A stretch of DNA of 64,000 bases from an uncultured Clostridia bacterium (GTDB lineage Bacteria > Bacillota > Clostridia > Christensenellales > Borkfalkiaceae), in assembly GCA_944354535.1 (NCBI GenBank), contig CALVPY010000001.1, positions 33,381-97,380 on the forward strand, read 5' to 3'. This document shows positions 50,020 through 60,556 of the stretch, one piece after another (within the stretch, counting starts at the first letter, position 1; every line of letters begins with the position of its first letter). A model generated the notes under the pieces. It made no database searches, was not told where the DNA came from, and saw only the letters and a program-made list of their open reading frames with translations. The position numbers and the translations under genes were made by a program.

Positions 50020-50814
50020 ATGAAGATCCAAAGGCTGAAACTCAAAAAGCTCAACAATACGCGCGATCTCGGCGGCATCCCCGCGGAGGACGGCCGCGCG
50101 ATCATGGCGGGCAAGCTTTTTCGGAGCGGCAGGCTCTCGCGCCTCCCGGGACGCACGAAGGCGGCGCTCGAAGGGCTCGGCATCCGCACCGTCGTCGACC
50201 TGCGCACCGATACCGAGCGCTGCGAACATCCCGATACGCTTCTCGAAGGCGCCGAATACATCGCGCTGCCCCTTCTCTGCGCGCCCACGGGCGGCATCAC
50301 GGCGGAGCGCTCCTCCCGCCTCTTCATCAAGGCAGAGAGCCGCCGCATCAAGGAGCAGTTCGGCACGGCGGATAACTATATGATCCACACCTACCGCGGC
50401 ATCGTCTTCGACGAGAAGCCGCAGGAGAGTCTGCGCCGCTTTCTGCGCCTTGCGGTGGAGCGCGACGGGCTCCTGTGGCACTGCACGGGCGGAAAGGACA
50501 GGGCGGGCATCTGTTCGATGCTCCTCGAAGCGCTCCTCGGCGTAAAGGAGGAGGATATTTTGCAAGATTACCTCGCCTCCCGCCGCTTTTGCCGCAAGAA
50601 GTTCGTCCTGAACCGCCTTGCCGTCTATATCGCCCCGCTCACGCTCAAATTCAAGAAGGTGCTCTTGGGGCTCATGCGCATCAAGCGGGAGTACATGGAG
50701 GGCGTCATTTCCGAGATGAAGGCGCGTTACGGCAGCATCGTCGGCTATTGCATGAAGGTGCTGGGCATCACCGAAACGGACATCGCGCAGCTTCGGGAGA
50801 AGTATCTGGCGTGA
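50020..50814 (+). CDS. Tyrosine-protein phosphatase (LipA/DSP-like)
   Basis: 264 residues. The CX5R active site is HCTGGKDRAG with Cys155 and Arg161, preceded by the NNTRDLGGI and VVDLRTDTE segments typical of bacterial PTP/phosphoinositide phosphatases. It dephosphorylates phosphotyrosine or a phosphoinositide-like substrate in the cytoplasm. The promoter is so close that no Shine-Dalgarno sequence fits in the mRNA, suggesting leaderless translation. Monocistronic with a strong terminator. Confidence 0.92.
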   Translation: MKIQRLKLKKLNNTRDLGGIPAEDGRAIMAGKLFRSGRLSRLPGRTKAALEGLGIRTVVDLRTDTERCEHPDTLLEGAEYIALPLLCAPTGGITAERSSRLFIKAESRRIKEQFGTADNYMIHTYRGIVFDEKPQESLRRFLRLAVERDGLLWHCTGGKDRAGICSMLLEALLGVKEEDILQDYLASRRFCRKKFVLNRLAVYIAPLTLKFKKVLLGLMRIKREYMEGVISEMKARYGSIVGYCMKVLGITETDIAQLREKYLA

Positions 50815-50840
50815 AGGGAGATCAAACGGGTTCCATATGA

Positions 50841-50887
50841 GGGGCCGCCCGCGCTCAGCGCGGGCGGCCCCATGGTTTTTTGATGTT
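50841..50887 (+). terminator. Terminator after the phosphatase
   Basis: A 14-bp perfect stem (GGGGCCGCCCGCGC) with loop TCA, followed by ATGG and seven T residues. Confidence 0.85.
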
Positions 50888-51061
50888 TTTCCCGTATTTA
50901 TAAGCCAAAGGAGAGAGCGGGAGGGGAGAAATGAGGGAAAATCAGGCAAAAAGGCGGGGAAAGGAAGCGAAACGGGGCGGAAGTATTAGCGATAATTATA
51001 ATAAGGATAAGCGTTTTCGAATATCGGGGCAAAAAAAGTGGGCGCCTTGTATGAAATTCAA

Positions 51062-51090
51062 TTGACAGTTGAGTGACGACGTGATAAAAT
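51062..51090 (+). promoter_or_regulatory. Promoter of the peptide-importer operon
   Basis: TTGACA, 17 bp, TAAAAT with extended -10 TG. Transcription should start at about 51097, giving a leader of about 225 nt. Confidence 0.85.
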
Positions 51091-51096
51091 ATCATA

Positions 51097-51323
51097 AGAG
51101 CATAGAGGGAACAGCCCCGAAAACGCACGAAAAATGTGCGGAATTTGCAGGGAAAACCCCGAAAAATGCTCTATCTGCGGCAAAAGCCGCGCGGCCTTCC
51201 AAAGCCCTGCATAGGGGCGGAGGGAAGGGCAATACTATCGGTTAGAAGATGCCGCGCCCCAAGAAAGGGAAAAGATACGGGCGCTGCGCTCTTAACGGGA
51301 ATAAAATTTTTGCGGAGGATAAA
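51097..51323 (+). other. Long structured 5' leader of the peptide-importer operon
   Basis: Non-coding. AGAGCAT (51097-51103) at the transcript's 5' end pairs with ATGCTCT (51166-51172), enclosing hairpins CGCAC/GTGCG (51124-51140) and GGG-AAAA-CCC (51150-51159). Downstream are GCGGC-AAAA-GCCGC (51177-51190) and CCTTCC/GGAAGG (51195-51228) enclosing CCCT/AGGG. This looks like a multibranched regulatory RNA, but I match it to no known riboswitch. Confidence 0.5.
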
Positions 51324-53840
51324 ATGGCTAAACAGTGGCAGAAAGTTGCGGCGATCGCAACATCGGCTGTACTTGCTTGCGGCCTCGTCGTTGGTATGAC
51401 CGCCTGCAAGAAGGAAGAGCAACCCTACGACATCGAAAAGAGAGCCAGCACGGGTTGGGAAGACGAAAGAGAGTATACCTATAACACGTATACTGCTCAG
51501 CTTCCTGCGGTGTGGACAGATGTGAACACGTCCGATGCCGCAGACATGGAGATCATCGGCTACATCAACAGCTCGTTCTATGAGTACGATTACCAGTATG
51601 ATGCAAACGGCGAGATCGTCCCCGGCGGCTTCGAAGTGGAGTATTCCGCAGCGACCAAGCTCGAGGATGTGACGACGAGGTATGCCGGCCAGTACGGCAT
51701 TCCTGCAGACGCGACGGAGGGCCTTGCCTTTGCCATCACCCTGCGCGACGACCTGAGATGGGATGACGGTACGCCCATCCATGCAGAGGACTTTGTCTAT
51801 ACGATGTCTCAGCAGCTGTCGCCCAACTACCTGTTCCAGCAGGCTTCCAACTACTACAGCGGCAACTATATCATCCACAACGCTCAGAACTACGTCTATC
51901 AGGGTCAGTCGAGTTACTTCGATGCAAGGAGCATCATTGGTACTTATACGTCTGATGTTGATTCTGAGATCATCTTCACGCTGGCAAGCGCTTCCGAGAA
52001 TGAGGAGGAGCTTGATGGCGGCACGTGCTATATCAGAGCTAAACTCGGCGCCGGTACTATGTCGCTGGAGCAGCTGGTGGCTGCGCTTCAAGAGACCTAT
52101 GACTTCCCCTCGACGCTTGATGAAGTCAAGATGCTTGAAGGGAAGACGCTTGCGGAAATCAAAGCGGATGCAACTCTTAACGCGCTTTGGGAAACGATGC
52201 TCGGTTGGTGGCAGACGGAGCCCAACGAAGAGCTTGACTTCTTCGTGACGTACTACACCTATCCCGAGATGGATTTCAGCGAAGTCGGTTATTTCGTCGG
52301 CGAGAACGAGAATGAGCTTGTCATCGCCCTTGACGGTCCTCTTTATCCCCTCGATGAGAACGGCGACCTTGCCTATGGCGCGGCTTACTACTTCCAAAGC
52401 TTCCCGCTTGTCAAGAGAGACCTTTGGGAGAAGCTGGAGGATCGTTCCGCTACCCCTTGGACGAATGCTTATGGTACCGCCAAAGTTGGAAACATTGCAA
52501 GCTGGGGTCCTTACAAGCTCACCGAATATCAGTCGGGTGTCACCTATACGCTTGAGCGCAATGAGGAGTGGTACGGCTACGGCCTCGAGCAGTATGCCCT
52601 TCAGTATCAGACCGACCGCATCGTGACCCGTTATATCCCCGAATGGAACACCGCATGGCAGTCCTTCCAGCTCGGTCAGGTCGACGGCATTTCGCTCGAT
52701 ACGACGATCATCAGCGATTACAGAAACTCTCAGCGTGCATACTTTACGCCCAGCACGGCAACGGCTTGCCTCTATCTGAACTCCATCGAGGAGACTTACG
52801 AGAAGGGCAAGAATATCATGCTCAAGTATGATGCATTCCGTGAAGCGCTCTCGCTTTCGCTTGACCGTGAAGACTTCTGTGCTCAGTGCTCGCCCAGCAG
52901 CATGGCATCTCTCGGTTATCTCAACGATATGTATTACTACGACGTGGAGAACGGCGGTGTCTACCGTGATACCGAGCAGGCGAAGACGGCGATCCTCAAG
53001 GCGTACGGTGCAGTAGAGAACGAGGACGGCTCCTGGACGGTCGGTTCCGTTACCTATGACGATATCGATGAGGCGGAGGCAGCCATCACCGGTTACAACG
53101 TGACGCTTGCCCGTGAAAAGATGACCGAAGCTTATGAAGCAGCAAAGGCTGCCGGCGATTATACGGATGGCGATTCGATCGTTCTTACCTATGGTATCAC
53201 CGAGCAGTCGGCAAGCGTGGAGCGCCAGAGAACGTTCTATCAGAATGCGTTCAATGCGGCGACCGAGGGCACCCCTCTCGAAGGGAAGATCACCATTGAG
53301 TACTTCATGATGTCCAGTGCCGACTGGGATGAACAGTTCTTGCGCGGTGAATACGACATTGCTTCCGCAGGTTGGCAGAATGCACCCTTCGATCCCTTCT
53401 ATCTCCTCGGCTCTTCCCAGATCTGGGAAGAGAACAGATTCCAGCAGGGTTGGGATCCCGACAGCGTCACGCTCACGCTCGATGTCAAGGGCGGCGAAGG
53501 TCAGGAGAGCTATGAAGATCTTACTATGACTCTTACCGAGTGGGATGCTTGCCTGCAGGGTTTGAGCGATGGCCGTTATAACTTCAAGAACTATCCCATC
53601 GAGACCAAACTCGAGATCCTTGCAGCCGAGGAGACCGCGATCCTTCAGACTTACTGGGGTATCCCGATCCGTTCCGTGTATGAAGGCAGCCTGATGGGCT
53701 ATAAGGTGGACTATATCACTTATGAATATAACACCTTCATGGGCTACGGCGGCGTCCGTTATATGAGCTATAACTTCGACGACACCGAGTGGAAGGCTTT
53801 CGTGGAAGAAAAGGGCGGTACGCTCAACTACACCTTCTAA
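51324..53840 (+). CDS. Oligopeptide-type ABC transporter substrate-binding lipoprotein
   Basis: 838 residues from the ATG after GCGGAGGAT. A signal peptide ends in lipobox GMTAC (Cys28). The SBP_bac_5 core is clear: LRDDLRWDDGTPIHAEDFVYTM and later YTLERNEEWYG. The family is usually 500-600 residues, so about 250 residues are additional. The codon style (more CGT, GCT, CTT) differs from neighbours and resembles dnaK, suggesting high expression. It captures peptides or another ligand outside the membrane for the permeases that follow. Confidence 0.9.
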   Translation: MAKQWQKVAAIATSAVLACGLVVGMTACKKEEQPYDIEKRASTGWEDEREYTYNTYTAQLPAVWTDVNTSDAADMEIIGYINSSFYEYDYQYDANGEIVPGGFEVEYSAATKLEDVTTRYAGQYGIPADATEGLAFAITLRDDLRWDDGTPIHAEDFVYTMSQQLSPNYLFQQASNYYSGNYIIHNAQNYVYQGQSSYFDARSIIGTYTSDVDSEIIFTLASASENEEELDGGTCYIRAKLGAGTMSLEQLVAALQETYDFPSTLDEVKMLEGKTLAEIKADATLNALWETMLGWWQTEPNEELDFFVTYYTYPEMDFSEVGYFVGENENELVIALDGPLYPLDENGDLAYGAAYYFQSFPLVKRDLWEKLEDRSATPWTNAYGTAKVGNIASWGPYKLTEYQSGVTYTLERNEEWYGYGLEQYALQYQTDRIVTRYIPEWNTAWQSFQLGQVDGISLDTTIISDYRNSQRAYFTPSTATACLYLNSIEETYEKGKNIMLKYDAFREALSLSLDREDFCAQCSPSSMASLGYLNDMYYYDVENGGVYRDTEQAKTAILKAYGAVENEDGSWTVGSVTYDDIDEAEAAITGYNVTLAREKMTEAYEAAKAAGDYTDGDSIVLTYGITEQSASVERQRTFYQNAFNAATEGTPLEGKITIEYFMMSSADWDEQFLRGEYDIASAGWQNAPFDPFYLLGSSQIWEENRFQQGWDPDSVTLTLDVKGGEGQESYEDLTMTLTEWDACLQGLSDGRYNFKNYPIETKLEILAAEETAILQTYWGIPIRSVYEGSLMGYKVDYITYEYNTFMGYGGVRYMSYNFDDTEWKAFVEEKGGTLNYTF

Positions 53841-53870
53841 GGGTAAGACAAATTATTTGATCGAAACCGT

Positions 53871-53904
53871 AACAGCGGGGAACATTGATTTGTCCCCCGC
53901 TGTT
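53871..53904 (+). repeat. Hairpin after the binding-protein gene
   Basis: AACAGCGGGG pairs with CCCCGCTGTT around a 14-base loop, without a real U-tract. The position matches the palindrome after the sugar-binding gene near 24.8 kb. Probable mRNA stabiliser or partial terminator. Confidence 0.7.
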
Positions 53905-53938
53905 TCGGCTAATTCCAAAACAAGGAGACAGCGCAAAA

Positions 53939-54901
53939 ATGTATATGTTCAAATACATTTTGAAGAGACTGGGACTCATGCTGATGACCTTCTGCATCAT
54001 CATGCTCATCTGCTTTGTCCTTATCAAGCTGCTGCCCATCCCCATCAACGCAGGACTCGGCGTAGACCGCGAACTCATCGAAGCGAATCTTCGTGCCCGC
54101 GGCTACTACGATCCGATCATGGTCCAGCTTTGGAACTATGTAAAACGCATCGTTACGGAAGGGGATTTCGGCATCGGCGTCAATATGCCGGGCTACATCA
54201 ATCAGCCTGTTTGGGATGCATTTGTTACCCGTCTGCCTCCCACGGTGCTCATTAACGTCTATTCGACGCTCATCGGCGTGCCGATCGGCTTAGGGCTCGG
54301 CATCTTTGCCGCGCTCAAGAAGAATAAGTGGCAGGATCACGTCATCTCGACGGGCGTCATGATCCTCATCGCCGTGCCTTCCATCGTGTATGCGTTCCTC
54401 ATCCAGTATATCTTCTGCTTCAAGCTGCAGTGGTTCCCGCTGATGATGGCGACGGGTACGGACTATTTTACCGGCGAAATGTTTTTGAGCATGCTGCCCG
54501 CCGTCCTTTCGATGTGCTTGGGCTCGATCGCAGGGTATGCCCGTTATACCCGCGCAGAGCTCACAGAGGTGTTGACGAGCGAGTTCATGCTGCTCGCCCG
54601 AACGAAGGGCTTAACGCGCGGCCAGGCGACGCTGCGCCACGCGCTCCGCAACGCGATGGTGCCCATCTTCCCGATGATCTTAAGTGAATTTGTTGCTGTT
54701 CTGAGCGGTTCGATGATCATCGAGAATATTTTCGCCATTCCCGGCGTCGGCATGATGTACCTCACTTCCATCCAGGTGCTCGACTACGATTTCTTCCTGC
54801 TGCTTTCGGGCTTCTATACGCTCGTCGGCCTTTTGGCGGGGATCGTCGTCGACATCAGCTACGGGTTCATCGACCCGAGAATACGAATGGGGGCAAGATA
54901 A
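53939..54901 (+). CDS. oppB: Peptide ABC transporter permease, OppB/DppB type
   Basis: 320 residues from the ATG after AAGGAG, with about six membrane helices. Typical N-terminus (FKYILKRLGLMLMTFCIIMLICF) and the EAA coupling loop LLARTKGLTRGQATLRHALRNAMVPI. Normal length, in contrast to the other components. It forms the translocation pore with the OppC-type protein encoded one base downstream. Confidence 0.93.
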   Translation: MYMFKYILKRLGLMLMTFCIIMLICFVLIKLLPIPINAGLGVDRELIEANLRARGYYDPIMVQLWNYVKRIVTEGDFGIGVNMPGYINQPVWDAFVTRLPPTVLINVYSTLIGVPIGLGLGIFAALKKNKWQDHVISTGVMILIAVPSIVYAFLIQYIFCFKLQWFPLMMATGTDYFTGEMFLSMLPAVLSMCLGSIAGYARYTRAELTEVLTSEFMLLARTKGLTRGQATLRHALRNAMVPIFPMILSEFVAVLSGSMIIENIFAIPGVGMMYLTSIQVLDYDFFLLLSGFYTLVGLLAGIVVDISYGFIDPRIRMGAR

Positions 54902-54902
54902 C

Positions 54903-56444
54903 ATGGAAAACACGAATTATACCCATATCCCGAAGGAACAATTCGAGTTTGCCGAGGCGCGCGACTTTTCGCATGACAAGAAGCTCGTTACAAAGCCCGT
55001 CGGCTACTTTCACGATGCCTTCCGCCGCTTCTGCAAGAATAAGGGTTCCATTGTCGGAGCGATCATCATCATCGCGCTCATCCTGTTCGCCATCATCGTG
55101 CCCTTCTGCACGCAGTACACGGTCAATTATAACGATACCTACTATCGCTATACGCTGCCGAAAAATGAGCTCTTTGCGAATACGACGTTCTGGGACGGCT
55201 GCGAAGAAAAGACGCTCAACAAGCAGACCTTCGATTATTACTATCTGATGGGCGAAGAGACGGGGCATCCGTCCGTCAAAAATAACGAGTACACGCAGAA
55301 CGGGAGCCTGTATACGTTCCGCCTCGATTCTTATCATTCGACGGGCTGCGTCTATTACCGTGCCGAGCTTTGGGAGTACGAGAAGATCCAGCAGTATCAG
55401 AACGAAACGGGACGTCAGGTCATCTATCCGATGATCCCGCTTTCCAAGCGTCCGCAGTCTTCGAGTATGCGCAGCGATGCCAACTACTATTATGAGACGC
55501 GTATGCGCAACGGCGGTACGGAGATCGTTTACGATGAACACGGCGACATCATCCTTGCCTATGCGAGCCATCCCGTCGGAGAGGAGAGCAACGACAATTA
55601 TCACTCCATCCGCATCGAAGGGGACGGCGAAAACGGCGAAGAGTACGAGTATGCCCGCCTGACCGATACAGGCTATGAGATCCGTATCAACTATTACGAG
55701 TACTATATCTATTACCACACCTATCATCTGCAGGACGGCATCGATGAGCCCATCTTCCTCTTCGGGACGACGGAGGGCGGACAGGATATTCTGACCTGCC
55801 TTGCCTCGGGCGCGCGGTTCTCGTTCCTGTTTGCGATCTGTGTGGCTGTGGTGAATTTGTTCATCGGTGCGATCTACGGCTCCATCGAAGGCTATTACGG
55901 CGGCAAGATCGACCTTGTCATGGAGCGTGTTTCGGACATTCTGGCATCCGTCCCGAGCGTCATTGTCATCACGCTGCTCCAGCTGCATATGCAAGGCGCG
56001 AGTACTATCCTTGTCCTATTCCTGGCGTTCTTCATCACGGGGTGGATCGGCATGGCATCGACGACGCGAATGCAGTTCTATCGCTATAAGAATCAGGAGT
56101 ACGTCCTCGCCGCGAGGACGCTGGGCGCGAAAAACCGCCGCATCATCTGGAAGCATATCTTCCCCAATGCGCTGGGTACGCTCGTCACGAGCTGTGCGCT
56201 CGTCATCCCTTCGATGATCTATTCCGAGGTCAACCTTTCCTATCTCGGCATCATCAACCTGTCGTCTGGCAATCTGACGAGCGTCGGTACGCTGCTTGCA
56301 AACGGACAGCCGTTCCTGACGACATATCCGCACATCATCGCCTTCCCGTCGGTGTTCCTTGCGTTGCTGCTTTTGAGCTTCAACCTGTTCGGCAACGGCC
56401 TGCGCGATGCGTTCAACCCTTCGCTGAGAGGCTCGGAGGACTGA
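54903..56444 (+). CDS. oppC: Peptide ABC transporter permease, OppC/DppC type, with large external insertion
   Basis: 513 residues; OppC proteins are usually about 300. The first membrane helix (about 50-70) is followed by about 205 Tyr-, Glu- and Asn-rich residues (about 75-280) before the normal core resumes at FGTTEGGQDILTCLASGARFSF. The EAA loop YVLAARTLGAKNRRIIWKHIFPNA is intact, so transport function is plausible. By topology the insertion lies outside the membrane and may contact the enlarged binding protein. It begins one base after oppB and ends one base before the first ATPase gene. Confidence 0.9.
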   Translation: MENTNYTHIPKEQFEFAEARDFSHDKKLVTKPVGYFHDAFRRFCKNKGSIVGAIIIIALILFAIIVPFCTQYTVNYNDTYYRYTLPKNELFANTTFWDGCEEKTLNKQTFDYYYLMGEETGHPSVKNNEYTQNGSLYTFRLDSYHSTGCVYYRAELWEYEKIQQYQNETGRQVIYPMIPLSKRPQSSSMRSDANYYYETRMRNGGTEIVYDEHGDIILAYASHPVGEESNDNYHSIRIEGDGENGEEYEYARLTDTGYEIRINYYEYYIYYHTYHLQDGIDEPIFLFGTTEGGQDILTCLASGARFSFLFAICVAVVNLFIGAIYGSIEGYYGGKIDLVMERVSDILASVPSVIVITLLQLHMQGASTILVLFLAFFITGWIGMASTTRMQFYRYKNQEYVLAARTLGAKNRRIIWKHIFPNALGTLVTSCALVIPSMIYSEVNLSYLGIINLSSGNLTSVGTLLANGQPFLTTYPHIIAFPSVFLALLLLSFNLFGNGLRDAFNPSLRGSED

Positions 56445-56445
56445 T

Positions 56446-58692
<2,247 letters not shown>

Positions 58693-58696
58693 CATC

Positions 58697-59980
58697 ATGG
58701 AACATCAGGAAGAGACCTTGTTGAAGGTCGAACATCTCTGTCAATATTTCAAGATGGGCCCCGGGCGCGAACTCAAAGCGGTCGACGACGTCAGCTTCGA
58801 CATCAAGAAGGGCGAGGTCTTCGGTCTCGTCGGCGAGTCGGGCTGCGGCAAGACGACCACGGGCCGTTCCATCATCAAGCTCTATGACATCACTTCGGGC
58901 AACGTCTACTTCAAGGGACAGCGCATCTGCGCGGGCACACGCTCTTATAAGGAGGCCATCCGCGCGGCGCGCACCGCTTACCGCGAGAAGATCGCCGCTC
59001 TCGACAAGCAGAAGAAGGAAGAGATCGAGCAGGGCGCCGACAGGGCGCAGGCCGAAGAACTCAACAAAAAGCTGCGCGCCGAGGCGGAGGAGCAGTACCG
59101 CTTCGCCGTTCTCGAAAACAGGAAGCTCATCGCCTCCGCCAAGCACGATCAGAAGTACTGCGACAAGGACCATGCGGAAAAGGTCGTCGCGGCGCTCAAA
59201 GAGGAGCGTGAAAAGGCGCTTGCCGCCTGCTCTTCGGATGAGGAGCGCAAGAAGGTCGAAAAGGATTATAAGACGCGCCTTCGCGTCGCGAGCCGCGAGC
59301 GCATCGTCAACCGCATCCAGATGATCTTCCAGGATCCCATCGCTTCGCTGAACCCGCGTATGACCGTGCGCGACATCATCGCGGAAGGCCTCATCATCCA
59401 CGGTATCAAGGACAAGGACTTCATCGACGAGAAGGTGTATAACATCCTCGAAAAGGTCGGCCTCGTCCGCGAGCACGCAGGAAGATACCCGCACGAGTTC
59501 TCGGGCGGTCAGCGCCAGCGTATCGGCATCGCGCGATCCGTCATCATGGAGCCCGAGCTCATCATCGCCGACGAGCCCGTCTCCGCGCTCGACGTCTCCA
59601 TCCAGGCACAGGTCATCAACCTTCTGAACGATCTGAGGAGCGAGCTGGGCATCACCGTGCTCTTCATCGCACACGATCTTTCCGTCGTCAAGTACTTCTC
59701 CGACCGTATCGGCGTCATGTACTTCGGCAAGATGGTCGAGCTTGCGCCCTCCGACGAGCTGTTCGCGCATCCGCTGCACCCCTACACGCGTTCGCTCCTT
59801 TCCGCCATCCCGCTGCCCGATCCGCAGTACGAAAAACAGCGCCGCCGCATCACCTACAACCCGCTCGCCGAGCACGACTATTCCGTCGAAGGCCCTACGA
59901 TGCGGGAGATCACGCCGGGGCACTTCATCTACTGCAACGGCGCGGAGTTCGAAAAGTACAAGGAAGAGCTCGGCCTCTGA
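58697..59980 (+). CDS. oppF: Peptide ABC transporter ATPase, OppF type, with helical insertion before the Q-loop
   Basis: 427 residues versus about 320. Walker [10 protein letters not shown] begins at residue 47. About 110 extra residues, highly charged and probably coiled coil (about 82-200), precede the Q-loop Gln212 in [13 protein letters not shown]. The signature FSGGQRQR, Walker [12 protein letters not shown], and AHD switch are intact. The C-terminal [12 protein letters not shown] is typical. The insertion site differs from that in the OppD-type partner, implying independent elaboration. Starts 4 bp after the previous gene. Confidence 0.93.
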   Translation: MEHQEETLLKVEHLCQYFKMGPGRELKAVDDVSFDIKKGEVFGLVGESGCGKTTTGRSIIKLYDITSGNVYFKGQRICAGTRSYKEAIRAARTAYREKIAALDKQKKEEIEQGADRAQAEELNKKLRAEAEEQYRFAVLENRKLIASAKHDQKYCDKDHAEKVVAALKEEREKALAACSSDEERKKVEKDYKTRLRVASRERIVNRIQMIFQDPIASLNPRMTVRDIIAEGLIIHGIKDKDFIDEKVYNILEKVGLVREHAGRYPHEFSGGQRQRIGIARSVIMEPELIIADEPVSALDVSIQAQVINLLNDLRSELGITVLFIAHDLSVVKYFSDRIGVMYFGKMVELAPSDELFAHPLHPYTRSLLSAIPLPDPQYEKQRRRITYNPLAEHDYSVEGPTMREITPGHFIYCNGAEFEKYKEELGL

Positions 59981-59981
59981 T

Positions 59982-60389
59982 ATGAAGACGGTCTACCGTT
60001 ATCTCATCACGGTGTGCGTGGGGCTCTTTATCGTGCTCCTCATCGCCGTTCTGAAGAACGGCTTTACGGAGACGGATGTTGAGATCGCCATGCAGATCTG
60101 GTGCGACGCCTTCTTTGTTTCGGGCGTCTTCCTCACCTGCGGCGGGCTCATCGTCGTCGCCAGCAACGGGGGCGTGTTCGATATGCTCGGTTACGCCGTC
60201 TCGCTGCTGTGGTATACGTTCAAGTCCTCCAAGGTGGAGCGCAAGTACAAGACGTTCTACGATTACCGTGAGGCACGCAAGGACCGCAAGCGCAGCGTCT
60301 CCTACGTCCTCATCGTCGGGTTAGCGCTTATCGCCGTTTCCGTCGTCTTTCTTATCTTATACGAGGCGGCGGGCAGCGCGGCAGCATGA
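59982..60389 (+). CDS. DUF3899-type small membrane protein
   Basis: 135 residues with three likely membrane helices (about 5-25, 40-62, 106-127) and a basic loop (SSKVERKYKTFYDYREARKDRKR). The layout and the YDYREARK-like loop suggest DUF3899; function unknown. It begins one base after the ATPase stop, so it is the last gene of the importer operon and may be an accessory subunit (inference). Confidence 0.78.
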   Translation: MKTVYRYLITVCVGLFIVLLIAVLKNGFTETDVEIAMQIWCDAFFVSGVFLTCGGLIVVASNGGVFDMLGYAVSLLWYTFKSSKVERKYKTFYDYREARKDRKRSVSYVLIVGLALIAVSVVFLILYEAAGSAAA

Positions 60390-60395
60390 ATTTGG

Positions 60396-60433
60396 AAAAG
60401 AGCTTCGCTCGTTATGAGCGGAGCTCTTTTTTT
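60396..60433 (+). terminator. Terminator of the peptide-importer operon
   Basis: Stem AAAAGAGCTTCGCTC/GAGCGGAGCTCTTTT (one mismatch) with loop GTTAT, running into TTTTTTT. Confidence 0.85.
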
Positions 60434-60436
60434 GGA

Positions 60437-60540
60437 GGGGCGCGCCGCGGCTTAAGCCGCGGCGCGCCCCCCGTTCGAAATATATGCGGCGCGGGAGTTC
60501 CCGCGCCGCATTTGTTCGTTCCGCCGCGGCTTGCCGCGGC
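60437..60540. repeat. Cluster of three GC-rich palindromes between convergent genes
   Basis: A 34-bp perfect palindrome (60437-60470, arm GGGGCGCGCCGCGGCTT), a 13-bp stem (60484-60511, ATGCGGCGCGGGA) and GCCGCGGC-TT-GCCGCGGC (60523-60540). None has a U-tract. Confidence 0.75.
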
Positions 60541-60556
60541 ATATCTTTCCGAGCGA

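Noticed and set aside
50931-51065. A 44-codon basic ORF with a purine-rich upstream site
   Set aside because: No promoter between the phosphatase terminator and its ATG, no homology I can name, and its stop codon lies within the -35 box of the next promoter.
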